Shown: positions 1 through 6,386, numbered from the stretch's first letter. The stretch is 6,839 nt of DNA from an uncultured Bacteroidota bacterium (GCA_903833025.1 CAILDT010000784.1:1-6839); one strand, 5' to 3'. Notes: a model not told the origin generated them from the sequence alone. Translations and numbers: made by a program.

Positions 1-29
1 AAAAAGCAGCTAAAAAAGGAAAAAAGTAA
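1..29 (+). CDS. 3' end of a Lys/Ala-rich protein (partial)
   Basis: Reading from base 3 gives Lys-Ala-Ala-Lys-Lys-Gly-Lys-Lys and then TAA at 27-29. A basic Lys/Ala/Gly tail like this is common at the C-terminus of nucleic-acid-binding proteins, but eight residues cannot identify a family. The reading is supported by what follows: a strong hairpin terminator starts six bases after the stop, as expected for the end of a + strand gene. Frame 1 stays open further, but it runs straight through the terminator stem and is less likely. The gene itself lies to the left of the window. Confidence 0.45.
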
Positions 30-34
30 AAAGA

Positions 35-63
35 AAGGGCTCGAAAGAGCCCTTCTTTTTTTG
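35..63. terminator. Bidirectional intrinsic terminator
   Basis: An 8-bp perfect stem (35-42 with 47-54, AAGGGCTC/GAGCCCTT) closes on a GAAA tetraloop, a very stable loop. On the + strand it is followed by C and then a run of T, ending the gene whose tail is at 1-29. On the minus strand the same stem is followed by TCTTTTTAC and further T-rich sequence, so it can also end the dipeptide epimerase transcript that stops at 89. Confidence 0.9.
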
Positions 64-88
64 TCTTATATTTTCCTCCCTCCTCCGA

Positions 89-1120
89 TTAAATAATCCC
101 TTCTTTCTGAACAACACCAATACCAGGCAATTCATTCAATGTTATTTTCCCGTTTGTAAAAGTTATTCCGTCATACAAATCGTTTTTAATTAATAACGGT
201 CCGTCCAAATCTGCATAATCTACTAACGGGGTTAATTGTGCAGCTGCAGAAACGGCACAGGAAGTTTCGCTCATACAACCAACAAGTATTTTCAAATTTA
301 ATTCGCGTGCCCGTTTAATCATTTTGTTTGCTTCAAACATTCCAGTACACTTCATCAGTTTAATATTTATTCCGTGAAAACAATTCTTCACTTTATCAAT
401 ATCAGAAAATCGCTGAACACTTTCATCAGCAAAAATTGGCAAAGGACTTTTTTCAAACAACCAAAATGAATCATCCATATTTTCTTTCGGTAAAGGTTGC
501 TCCACAAACAAAACATTTTTATCCGTTAACCATTCTATCATTTCCAATGCAAGGTATTTATCCTTCCATCCTTGATTTACATCAATTGCAATTGGTTTGT
601 CGCTAACACTTCTGATGGTATTAATAATTAATTTATCATTTTCACCATTAAGTTTTACTTTTAAATATTTGAATTCGGAAGCTTCGATGATTTTTTGTTT
701 TATAATTTCCAGTTCATCAATTCCTAAAGTATAGGTAGAATATGGAGTATTATTTTTATCGCAATTTAAAATTTGCCAGCAAGGTTTGTTTTGTAGCTTT
801 CCAATTAAATCGAGTAAGGCGATATCTATAGATGCTTTTGCGGCTGTATTATTCGGAGCAATTTTATCCACTTCATTTAATATAGATTCTATTTCAAATG
901 GATTTTGAAATTTATTTATCACAACTGCTGCTTTATTTAAAAAAGCTAAAACTGTTTCGTGCGATTCACTTAAATATGGTGGCATACTTGCTTCACCATA
1001 ACCAATAAATCCTTCGTGTTCCAATTGAGTTAAAACAATTGGAGTGGAAGAACGTGTTCCGTGTGCTATTTTAAATGGTCTTTTAAAATATAAAGTATGA
1101 GGTGCGAATGCTAGTTTCAT
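89..1120 (-). CDS. Dipeptide epimerase (enolase superfamily)
   Basis: This is a cytoplasmic, Mg-dependent enzyme that inverts the alpha-carbon of the second residue of a dipeptide. The 343 aa is a normal full length for the family. An N-terminal capping domain (about 1-115) precedes the barrel. Visible catalytic residues are the KxK motif K154-V-K156 and the opposite base K254. Metal ligands are D180 (IDVNQGW), E207 (VEQPLP) and D232 (ADES). C-terminal hallmarks of dipeptide epimerases are CMSET at 282-286 and the D304-L-D306 pair that holds the substrate amino group, so muconate cycloisomerase and OSB synthase are unlikely. The best known role in the family is L-Ala-D/L-Glu epimerization in murein-peptide recycling. 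Here, however, ungapped alignment from memory puts Gly21 where the B. subtilis enzyme has its Glu-binding Arg24, so another dipeptide may be preferred. The gene is a single unit, divergent from the lipoprotein gene. It starts at the ATG at 1120; only a -7-like motif is seen upstream. Confidence 0.93.
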   Translation of the reverse strand: MKLAFAPHTLYFKRPFKIAHGTRSSTPIVLTQLEHEGFIGYGEASMPPYLSESHETVLAFLNKAAVVINKFQNPFEIESILNEVDKIAPNNTAAKASIDIALLDLIGKLQNKPCWQILNCDKNNTPYSTYTLGIDELEIIKQKIIEASEFKYLKVKLNGENDKLIINTIRSVSDKPIAIDVNQGWKDKYLALEMIEWLTDKNVLFVEQPLPKENMDDSFWLFEKSPLPIFADESVQRFSDIDKVKNCFHGINIKLMKCTGMFEANKMIKRARELNLKILVGCMSETSCAVSAAAQLTPLVDYADLDGPLLIKNDLYDGITFTNGKITLNELPGIGVVQKEGII

Positions 1121-1131
1121 TTTTTTGGGAA

Positions 1132-1139
1132 CGAAAGTA
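1132..1139 (-). promoter_or_regulatory. Weak -7 box candidate for the epimerase gene
   Basis: The minus strand reads TACTTTCG, one mismatch from the Bacteroidota -7 consensus TAnnTTTG. It sits 11 bases before the ATG, so the transcript would have a very short leader. The nearest upstream TTTG (1156-1153) is only 13 bases away, too close for a standard -33 element. This is a tentative call. Confidence 0.3.
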
Positions 1140-1202
1140 ATAGAATATTAAACAAAAGATGAATAAAATATTTTCCAGTTCCTCTTTTTATGCGACTAAG
1201 TA

Positions 1203-1235
1203 TTTGCCTAGTATTACATATAAATTATATCTTTG
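1203..1235 (+). promoter_or_regulatory. Bacteroidota-type promoter for the lipoprotein gene
   Basis: TTTG at 1203-1206 (-33 element) and TATCTTTG at 1228-1235 (-7 element, exact match to TAnnTTTG) are separated by 21 bp, inside the range known for this phylum. Transcription should start near 1240, leaving a leader of about 20 A-rich bases without a Shine-Dalgarno sequence before the ATG at 1262. This is the best promoter in the window. Confidence 0.75.
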
Positions 1236-1261
1236 CCATAGAAATAAAACGTAATTATTAA

Positions 1262-1786
1262 ATGAAAAAAGTATTTTTATTATTGACCCCTGTAATTTAT
1301 TTACTGATAAGTTGTGGAAATTCAAAAACAAATGAAACAACTTCTTCTGTTCCTGGAATGAAGGAAGTACAATTAAAAATTAATGGTAATCCCCTTTCCA
1401 TAATGGTTCCTTCGGATTCTACAAAAGGGAAACTTGAAATTGTACTTCAGCAATGGGGTGCCACAGAAATAACTTTAGGAAAAGACTTTAAAATAGCTAT
1501 AGAAGAAGGCGCAGGAGATATTCAATTAACTAAAAACGACATTTCAAATGACGAAGTTTTTAAATTGAAACGATATTTAAAAGATGAGCCAACATTATTA
1601 TTTTGGGAATCAAAGAATGCTGATTTACCAGATTCTAAGTTTCATTTTTATATGATAAATAAAATTGGTGCGGTTTCATATATTATTAAAGACATTGAAA
1701 ACGGAGATTCATTTAATGAAAAGGCAATACAAACAATGATAGATGCTGCTAAAACTTTGAAAGTTTCAACAAAATCTAATTCTTAA
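1262..1786 (+). CDS. Small lipoprotein of unknown function
   Basis: I do not recognise the family of this 174-aa protein. Residues 1-17 form a lipoprotein signal peptide: Lys2-Lys3, a hydrophobic stretch, then the lipobox LISC with Cys18 as the lipidated residue. Gly-Asn-Ser-Lys follows, without the acidic cluster that marks surface export in some Bacteroidota lipoproteins, so a periplasm-facing location is more likely. A Ser/Thr/Asn-rich linker (about 19-33) leads into a compact domain (about 34-168) of alternating strand-like segments with one predicted C-terminal helix (about 151-166). Notable points are Trp65-Gly-Ala-Thr-Glu69, EEGAGD at 81-86 and FWES at 114-117. There is no enzyme motif and no Cys beyond the lipobox. 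The gene has its own promoter and terminator and so forms a one-gene transcript. The lipoprotein call is firm; the function is unknown. Confidence 0.85.
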   Translation: MKKVFLLLTPVIYLLISCGNSKTNETTSSVPGMKEVQLKINGNPLSIMVPSDSTKGKLEIVLQQWGATEITLGKDFKIAIEEGAGDIQLTKNDISNDEVFKLKRYLKDEPTLLFWESKNADLPDSKFHFYMINKIGAVSYIIKDIENGDSFNEKAIQTMIDAAKTLKVSTKSNS

Positions 1787-1808
1787 CCGCTTGTAAATAT
1801 TTATTAAT

Positions 1809-1840
1809 AGCCATTTCTATATTTTAGAAATGGCTTTTTT
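1809..1840 (+). terminator. Intrinsic terminator after the lipoprotein gene
   Basis: A perfect 11-bp stem (1809-1819 with 1825-1835, AGCCATTTCTA/TAGAAATGGCT) with a 5-base loop is followed by T at 1836-1840. It lies 23 bases after the lipoprotein stop codon and only 31 bases before the aldehyde dehydrogenase ATG. Confidence 0.9.
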
Positions 1841-1871
1841 AGTAATTTTATACTCATAGAAATCTTAAATT

Positions 1872-3317
1872 ATGAAAACGATAAAAAATTATATCGATGG
1901 AGAACTCGTTGAACCAATTGGTAAAACATACATTGATAATTACAATCCGGCAACTGGCAAAGTATATTCTCTGATTCCTGATTCGGATGAACGAGATGTG
2001 GAATTAGCTACTAAAGCTGCTTTAAAGGCATTTCCAAGTTGGAGTAATACTCCAAAAGGAGAACGTTCAAGAATATTATTGAAGATTGCAGATTTGATTA
2101 CAGAGAATTTAGACCGCTTAGCAATTGCTGAATCTGTGGATAATGGTAAACCCATTGCACTCGCAAAATTGATTGACATCCCTCGCGCAGCAAGTAATTT
2201 TCATTTTTATGGAACAGGTATTTTGCATTATGCAGCTCATAGTCATTCAATGGAAGACACCGCAATAAATTATACATTGCGAAGTCCTGTTGGTGTTGCC
2301 GGCTGCATTTCTCCCTGGAATTTACCTTTATATTTATTCACTTGGAAAATTGCTCCTGCGCTTGCATCAGGAAATTGTGTGGTTGCCAAGCCATCTGAAA
2401 TTACCCCTATGACTGCTTATTTACTTTCTGAATTATGTATGGAAGCAGGTTTGCCAAAAGGTGTTTTGAATATTGTTCACGGTTATGGTCATAAGGTGGG
2501 GGCTGCAATTACAGCGCATCCGCAGATACCTCTCATCTCTTTTACCGGCGGAACAAAAACAGGAGCAGAAATAGCAAGAGTAGCAGCTCCTATGTTTAAA
2601 AAACTTTCTTTAGAACTTGGGGGAAAAAATCCGAATATGATTTTTGCTGATTGTGATTATGAAAATATGCTTAAAACCACTTTACATTCTTCCTTCTCTA
2701 ATCAAGGGCAGATATGTCTTTGCGGTTCTCGCATATTTATAGAGCGTTCTATTTATGAAAAATTCAAAAAAGATTTTGTAGAACAAGTTCAGAAAATGAA
2801 AGTGGGAAATCCTGCTGAAAAAGAAAGCAGATTAGGTGCTGTGGTTTCTAAACAGCATAAAGAAAAAATATTATCCTATATCGAATTAGCAAAACAAGAA
2901 GGAGGAACCATTCTTTGTGGTGGTAATGAAGTGAAGCTGGACGGCGAGTTTGCGGATGGTTATTATATTGCTCCAACTGTGATAGAAGGGCTGCCTTATA
3001 ACTGCCGAACAAATATGGAAGAAATTTTCGGACCTGTGGTAACCATTATGCCTTTTGATACAGAAGAGGAGGCAGTAATGTACGCCAACAGCACACAATA
3101 TGGCTTGGCCTCTATTTTATGGACAGAAAATTTAACTCGCGCTCATCGCATTGCTAATAATTTACATACAGGTATTGTATGGATTAATTGCTGGCTGCTT
3201 CGCGATTTAAGAACTCCTTTTGGCGGTGTAAAAAGTTCAGGAGTTGGACGCGAAGGTGGTTTTGAAGCGTTTGATTTTTTTACAGAACCGAAAAATGTTT
3301 GTATAAAGTTGAAGTAG
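1872..3317 (+). CDS. 2-aminomuconate/2-hydroxymuconate semialdehyde dehydrogenase-type ALDH
   Basis: This is a full-length (481 aa) soluble NAD-dependent aldehyde dehydrogenase. Visible parts are SPWN with oxyanion Asn150, the cofactor-binding KPSE (Lys173), FTGG at 224-227, general base Glu248 in LELGG, nucleophile Cys282 in GQIC, and EIFGP at 384-388. The subfamily mark is NCWLLRDLRTPFGG at 439-452: the Asn-Cys-Trp and Arg444 match the ALDH8/2-aminomuconate semialdehyde dehydrogenase group, where this Arg binds the substrate carboxylate. Arg105 in DIPR is the likely second carboxylate-binding Arg. The family oxidises 2-aminomuconate or 2-hydroxymuconate semialdehyde in tryptophan (kynurenine) or aromatic ring-cleavage breakdown. 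No other gene of those pathways is in the window, so the exact substrate is inferred. The gene starts 31 bases after a terminator, and no clear promoter fits in that gap (only a TAATTTTA at 1843-1850). ALDH membership is certain; substrate is moderately sure. Confidence 0.92.
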   Translation: MKTIKNYIDGELVEPIGKTYIDNYNPATGKVYSLIPDSDERDVELATKAALKAFPSWSNTPKGERSRILLKIADLITENLDRLAIAESVDNGKPIALAKLIDIPRAASNFHFYGTGILHYAAHSHSMEDTAINYTLRSPVGVAGCISPWNLPLYLFTWKIAPALASGNCVVAKPSEITPMTAYLLSELCMEAGLPKGVLNIVHGYGHKVGAAITAHPQIPLISFTGGTKTGAEIARVAAPMFKKLSLELGGKNPNMIFADCDYENMLKTTLHSSFSNQGQICLCGSRIFIERSIYEKFKKDFVEQVQKMKVGNPAEKESRLGAVVSKQHKEKILSYIELAKQEGGTILCGGNEVKLDGEFADGYYIAPTVIEGLPYNCRTNMEEIFGPVVTIMPFDTEEEAVMYANSTQYGLASILWTENLTRAHRIANNLHTGIVWINCWLLRDLRTPFGGVKSSGVGREGGFEAFDFFTEPKNVCIKLK

Positions 3318-3337
3318 TTACAAAACATCAACTACTT
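3312..3337. terminator. Inverted repeat over two convergent stop codons, possible weak terminator
   Basis: An 8-bp perfect inverted repeat (3312-3319 with 3330-3337, AAGTAGTT/AACTACTT) with a 10-base loop spans the ALDH stop (TAG, 3315-3317), the murF stop (TAA, 3320-3318) and the last murF codons. The T tracts on both sides are poor, so it is a weak candidate. It is the only hairpin seen between the two convergent genes. Confidence 0.35.
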
Positions 3338-4628
3338 TCTCCAATTTTATCCCTCGCGAACCTTTTATAAGAATTGTGAAATCTTTCAATTGAAGTTGTT
3401 TTAAATATTCTGTAGCTTCACTACTTGTAGAAAATGATTTGGCATTTATTCTTTTTCCTGCTTCAATAAAATAAGGTCCAACTAATATAATATGAGAAAT
3501 ATTCTTTTTCTGTTGATGTAATAATTCAATAATCGCATCGTGTTCTTTCTCACTATCTTCTCCCAATTCAAGCATATCGCCCAGAATAACCATTTTATTG
3601 GTTTGATTCATTTGAGCAAAATTTTCTATCGCAGCATTCATACTCGATGGATTAGCATTGTAAGCATCGAGTAATAATAAATTATTTTTTGTCTGCATTA
3701 CCTGCGAACGATTATTAGATGGAACATAATTCTCCAATCCTTTTTTTATTTCATCTTCCGAAACATCAAAATAATTACCGATACAAGCAGCGGCTAATAT
3801 GTTTTCGAAATTATATTTCCCTATTAGTTGGGTGGATATAATTGGTTTATCATTCAAATTAGAAGTATCTGTTTTTGATTTGCACTTTAATTTCACGAAT
3901 GGATTACTTTCTATAAACACTCCACTAAAATCATTTTCAGTATTTGTTCCATAAGTAATTTTCGTGATGCCTTCGGAAATACTCATCAGCAAATCATTGT
4001 CAGCGTTAACAAATAGTTTTCCGTTTTTTTGCTGAATGAATTTATACATTTCTGATTTCGCTTTTATCACTCCTTCCTCTCCGCCAAAACCCTCAAGATG
4101 GGCTTTTCCGATATTAGTTATCATCCCGAAATTAGGCTCTGCAATGTGGCAAAGCGCATTAATTTCTCCTTGATGATTAGCTCCCATTTCTATTATTGCT
4201 AATTCGTGTTCATCTGTAATACTCAATAATGTTAGCGGAACTCCGATGTGGTTATTCAAATTACCTTTTGTAGCTTGCACTTTATATTTTTGACTTAACA
4301 CAGCATTTACTAATTCTTTGGAAGTAGTTTTTCCATTGGTGCCTGTAATGCTGATAATAGGGATGGTTAAATGCCTGCGATGATAATTGGCTAACTCCTG
4401 CAAAGCAGTTAACACATCATCAACTAATAAATACCTGTCATCTCTTTTATATTCTACCTCATCAATCACAGCTAATGAACACCCCGCATTTATTGCTTTC
4501 TCTGCAAATTGATTGGCATTAAAATTATCTCCTTTTAAGGCAAAGAAAATACTGTTGGGTTTAATCTCTCTGGTATCAGTGCAAACGAGAGGATGCTTTA
4601 AAAAATGATCATAAAGTTTATGCAGCAT
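3318..4628 (-). CDS. murF: UDP-N-acetylmuramoyl-tripeptide--D-alanyl-D-alanine ligase
   Basis: MurF adds the D-Ala-D-Ala dipeptide to the UDP-MurNAc-tripeptide using ATP, the last cytoplasmic step of the peptidoglycan monomer. The 436 aa compares with about 450 in E. coli. The N-terminal UDP-binding domain (about 1-85) carries TDTR at 17-20. The central ATPase domain (about 90-300) has the P-loop GTNGKT at 96-101, KGNLNNHIGVP at 121-131, EMGAN at 147-151, KAHLEGFGG at 175-183, and Lys191 in AKSE, the expected carbamylated lysine. The C-terminal domain (about 303-436) has DAYNANPSSM at 321-330 and KGSRG at 422-426. The NHIGVP and YNANP signatures point to MurF rather than MurC, MurD or MurE. 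The ATG is 8 bp after the nadE stop, so the two genes are very probably co-transcribed with nadE first. The stop codon touches that of the convergent aldehyde dehydrogenase gene. Confidence 0.96.
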   Translation of the reverse strand: MLHKLYDHFLKHPLVCTDTREIKPNSIFFALKGDNFNANQFAEKAINAGCSLAVIDEVEYKRDDRYLLVDDVLTALQELANYHRRHLTIPIISITGTNGKTTSKELVNAVLSQKYKVQATKGNLNNHIGVPLTLLSITDEHELAIIEMGANHQGEINALCHIAEPNFGMITNIGKAHLEGFGGEEGVIKAKSEMYKFIQQKNGKLFVNADNDLLMSISEGITKITYGTNTENDFSGVFIESNPFVKLKCKSKTDTSNLNDKPIISTQLIGKYNFENILAAACIGNYFDVSEDEIKKGLENYVPSNNRSQVMQTKNNLLLLDAYNANPSSMNAAIENFAQMNQTNKMVILGDMLELGEDSEKEHDAIIELLHQQKKNISHIILVGPYFIEAGKRINAKSFSTSSEATEYLKQLQLKDFTILIKGSRGIKLEKVVDVL

Positions 4629-4636
4629 AAATGAAA

Positions 4637-5416
4637 TTATTTAAGTTCGGGTGGAATAATACATATAGGAACTGGAACCATTTTATGCTGATTTGCTTTA
4701 TTCATTTTTGTATAAATATCAAGAACTTCTTCTTGCCTGGCAGTAAGAGTCAAAAAATCGTGAGGGTTGGCAATAAATTTCATTGCCCATTCCAGCTCAT
4801 CATACGTGGCCCCAATCTGGTCTTCATCACTTCTTCCATCATGAAACAAACCATCGGTAGGTGGTGCTATTAGTATAGAATCAACAACTCCTAATTCTTT
4901 TGCTAGTGTATATACATCTGATTTCATTAAGTCGGCAATAGGGCTGATATCAACTCCTCCATCGCCATACTTGGTAAAAAAACCAATCCCGAAATCTTCC
5001 ACTTTATTTCCTGTGCCTGCTACTAATAATTTATAATGACAGGCAAAAGCATATAACGTTGTCATCCGCAAACGTGAACGGGTATTCGCCATAGTAAGCC
5101 AATCGCGAACTTCTTCAGGCAATGAAACATAAATGCCGTGAAACGCTTCAGTAAGCTCCACTTCCTGCGATGAAACATTTGAAAACTTTATTTTCAGCCA
5201 CATAATATGTTCCTGCCCTCTGTCGTACTCCGCCTTTTGCTGATGAATGGGCATATTCAAACAAATAACTTGTTTGCCTGTCATCGCACAAAGTGTAGAA
5301 GTAAGCGCAGAATCAATACCGCCAGAAATACCAATTACAAAACCAGTGGTATTACTTTGGTCAGAATACTGTTTTAACCAGTTTACTATATGTTGTATTG
5401 TTTCTTGTTTTTTCAT
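4637..5416 (-). CDS. nadE: NH3-dependent NAD+ synthetase
   Basis: NadE amidates nicotinic acid adenine dinucleotide to NAD+ with ATP and ammonia, the final step of NAD synthesis. From the ATG at 5416 the protein is 259 aa, the size of the short ammonia-using form; there is no glutaminase (nitrilase) domain. Motifs (numbered from this ATG) are the ATP pyrophosphatase loop SGGIDS at 31-36, RSRLRM at 113-118, GTGNKVED at 134-141, KYGDGGVDISPIADLMK at 149-165, and PPTDGL at 185-190. The reading frame extends upstream to a TTG at 5437, but that codon lies inside a terminator stem and adds a non-conserved LKSGFLF, so the ATG at 5416 is preferred. The ATG comes four bases after the terminator T run, leaving little room for a normal leader. 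A TACCTTTA at 5465-5458 is a possible -7 box that would place the hairpin in the leader. The gene forms a two-gene unit with murF. Confidence 0.95.
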   Translation of the reverse strand: MKKQETIQHIVNWLKQYSDQSNTTGFVIGISGGIDSALTSTLCAMTGKQVICLNMPIHQQKAEYDRGQEHIMWLKIKFSNVSSQEVELTEAFHGIYVSLPEEVRDWLTMANTRSRLRMTTLYAFACHYKLLVAGTGNKVEDFGIGFFTKYGDGGVDISPIADLMKSDVYTLAKELGVVDSILIAPPTDGLFHDGRSDEDQIGATYDELEWAMKFIANPHDFLTLTARQEEVLDIYTKMNKANQHKMVPVPICIIPPELK

Positions 5417-5420
5417 AAAT

Positions 5421-5454
5421 AAAAATCCCGATTTCAATAGAGAATTGAAATCGG
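5421..5454 (-). terminator. Terminator of the barrel gene, abutting nadE
   Basis: A perfect 11-bp stem (5454-5444 with 5438-5428, CCGATTTCAAT and its complement) with a 5-base loop is followed on the minus strand by GA and five T (5425-5421). It lies 25 bases after the stop of the outer-membrane barrel gene. The nadE ATG follows at 5416, so the same element may act as the nadE leader or an attenuator if transcription reads through. Confidence 0.85.
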
Positions 5455-5479
5455 AATTAAAGGTACTAATTAATATCTT

Positions 5480-6343
5480 TTAGAATAAAACACCAACTGT
5501 TAATACTACCGAGTTTGATTTTAAATTTTGTGGCAAACCATCCAACGAATATCCTGTTCCAGACGAATTATTTGTTTGTTTCATTAAATAATCAGAAGTC
5601 CCCTTAACTGTATTTGTAAATCCTAATAAATAATTTAAGCCAAAAGTTAAAGAGGTGCTTCCAGAAATATTCATTTCGGTGCCGAATCCAATGTTTAACG
5701 TTTCGTGAATTGGAGCAATATCTTTTGTAATATCCACTTTTGTGAAGCTGGTATTTGCATTTGTGTTCCAATTAGAAACTACGTCATTTGCTTTTGCTTT
5801 CCAGCGAATAGAGCTATTAATGCCTATTTGTCCAAAATAAGTCATCATTCCAATTTGTTTTGTTTTTAATTTTAGTGTTAAAGGAATAGTAATATACGAA
5901 ACACTGTATGTTCTGTCGTTCAGCTGATAACGTGTGTTTGCTTTATAAAAATTATATGAACCTGAAGTATCAGAACCCGGGCTTGAATTGAAAGGTAATA
6001 TTTTATCGTCTGAATTACTGTAATAATAACTCACCGTATTTGCATTGGCTGTAGTTTGTCCGCCATTATTATAATGTATTTTTCCACCTGCCATATCAAT
6101 CTGCAAACCTGTGCAAACGCTTGCTACCTTCGCTAATCTAAATTCTATTATTAGTCCACCACCTATTTTGGGTGCTACGCCATTACCTGCTAATATTTTC
6201 CCATCTGGCTTGTACCAATCCAATGATGGTGTTATTTTTATTCCGAAACGAACATTTTTGATGTCCTTTCCATCGTCTGTTGTTTGTGCAAATGCAAAGT
6301 TTGTTGTCAGTGCAATTATTGCAATTAGTAATATCTTCTTCAT
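5480..6343 (-). CDS. Outer-membrane beta-barrel protein (PorT-like)
   Basis: The 287-aa precursor has a clear Sec signal peptide: Lys2-Lys3, a hydrophobic core, and cleavage after AFA (Ala19|Gln20), giving a mature N-terminus QTTDDG. The rest alternates polar and hydrophobic residues in short strand-like segments, for example about 62-70, 148-160, 165-174, 214-226 and 231-240. It ends LTVGVLF with a terminal Phe, the outer-membrane insertion signature. The segment YITIPLTLKLKT (150-161) followed by YFGQIG (169-174) resembles the PorT/outer-membrane beta-barrel families common in Bacteroidota. A long polar Asn/Ser/Tyr/Thr-rich stretch (about 92-140) is probably a surface loop. The protein is likely an 8-10-strand barrel; its cargo or role cannot be read from the sequence. 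It lies between nadE and the divergent gldB, with its own terminator downstream. There is no convincing promoter upstream, only a TAATATTG at 6400-6393. Confidence 0.85.
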   Translation of the reverse strand: MKKILLIAIIALTTNFAFAQTTDDGKDIKNVRFGIKITPSLDWYKPDGKILAGNGVAPKIGGGLIIEFRLAKVASVCTGLQIDMAGGKIHYNNGGQTTANANTVSYYYSNSDDKILPFNSSPGSDTSGSYNFYKANTRYQLNDRTYSVSYITIPLTLKLKTKQIGMMTYFGQIGINSSIRWKAKANDVVSNWNTNANTSFTKVDITKDIAPIHETLNIGFGTEMNISGSTSLTFGLNYLLGFTNTVKGTSDYLMKQTNNSSGTGYSLDGLPQNLKSNSVVLTVGVLF

Positions 6344-6351
6344 AATTTTTA

Positions 6352-6386
6352 TACTTTTGGTTTTTGTTTTATGGATTATTGATTTG
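6352..6386 (+). promoter_or_regulatory. Candidate promoter(s) for gldB
   Basis: Two overlapping Bacteroidota-type arrangements are visible. The first is TACTTTTG at 6352-6359, an exact TAnnTTTG -7 box, but without a well-spaced -33 element. The second uses the TTTG at 6356-6359 as the -33 element, then 19 bp, then TTGATTTG at 6379-6386 as a -7 box with one mismatch, placing the start near 6392, about 26 bases before the gldB ATG. The second has better spacing, the first a better box; the sequence does not decide between them. Confidence 0.5.

Noticed and set aside
73..87. Polypyrimidine tract (minus strand GGAGGAGGGAGGA) that looks like doubled Shine-Dalgarno sites.
   Set aside because: It lies just downstream of the epimerase stop, no start codon follows on the minus strand, and genes in this window do not use Shine-Dalgarno sites. 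Probably chance low complexity.
1121..1261. Divergent spacer searched for operators or riboswitches.
   Set aside because: Apart from the two promoter candidates, I saw no inverted repeat, conserved riboswitch core or tRNA-like fold.
1940..2179. Antisense open frame inside the aldehyde dehydrogenase gene.
   Set aside because: It lies wholly within a well-conserved coding region, has no leader signals and no recognisable protein features; it is a shadow of the real gene, as are those at 2886-3098 and 3143-3331.
4631..4873. + strand open frame antisense to the nadE 3' end.
   Set aside because: It overlaps the conserved C-terminal part of NadE and encodes no recognisable motif; there is no promoter of the phylum type before it.
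5247..5483. + strand open frame over the nadE 5' end and its terminator.
   Set aside because: It is antisense to the conserved SGGIDS region and runs through the terminator hairpin, so it is not a credible gene.
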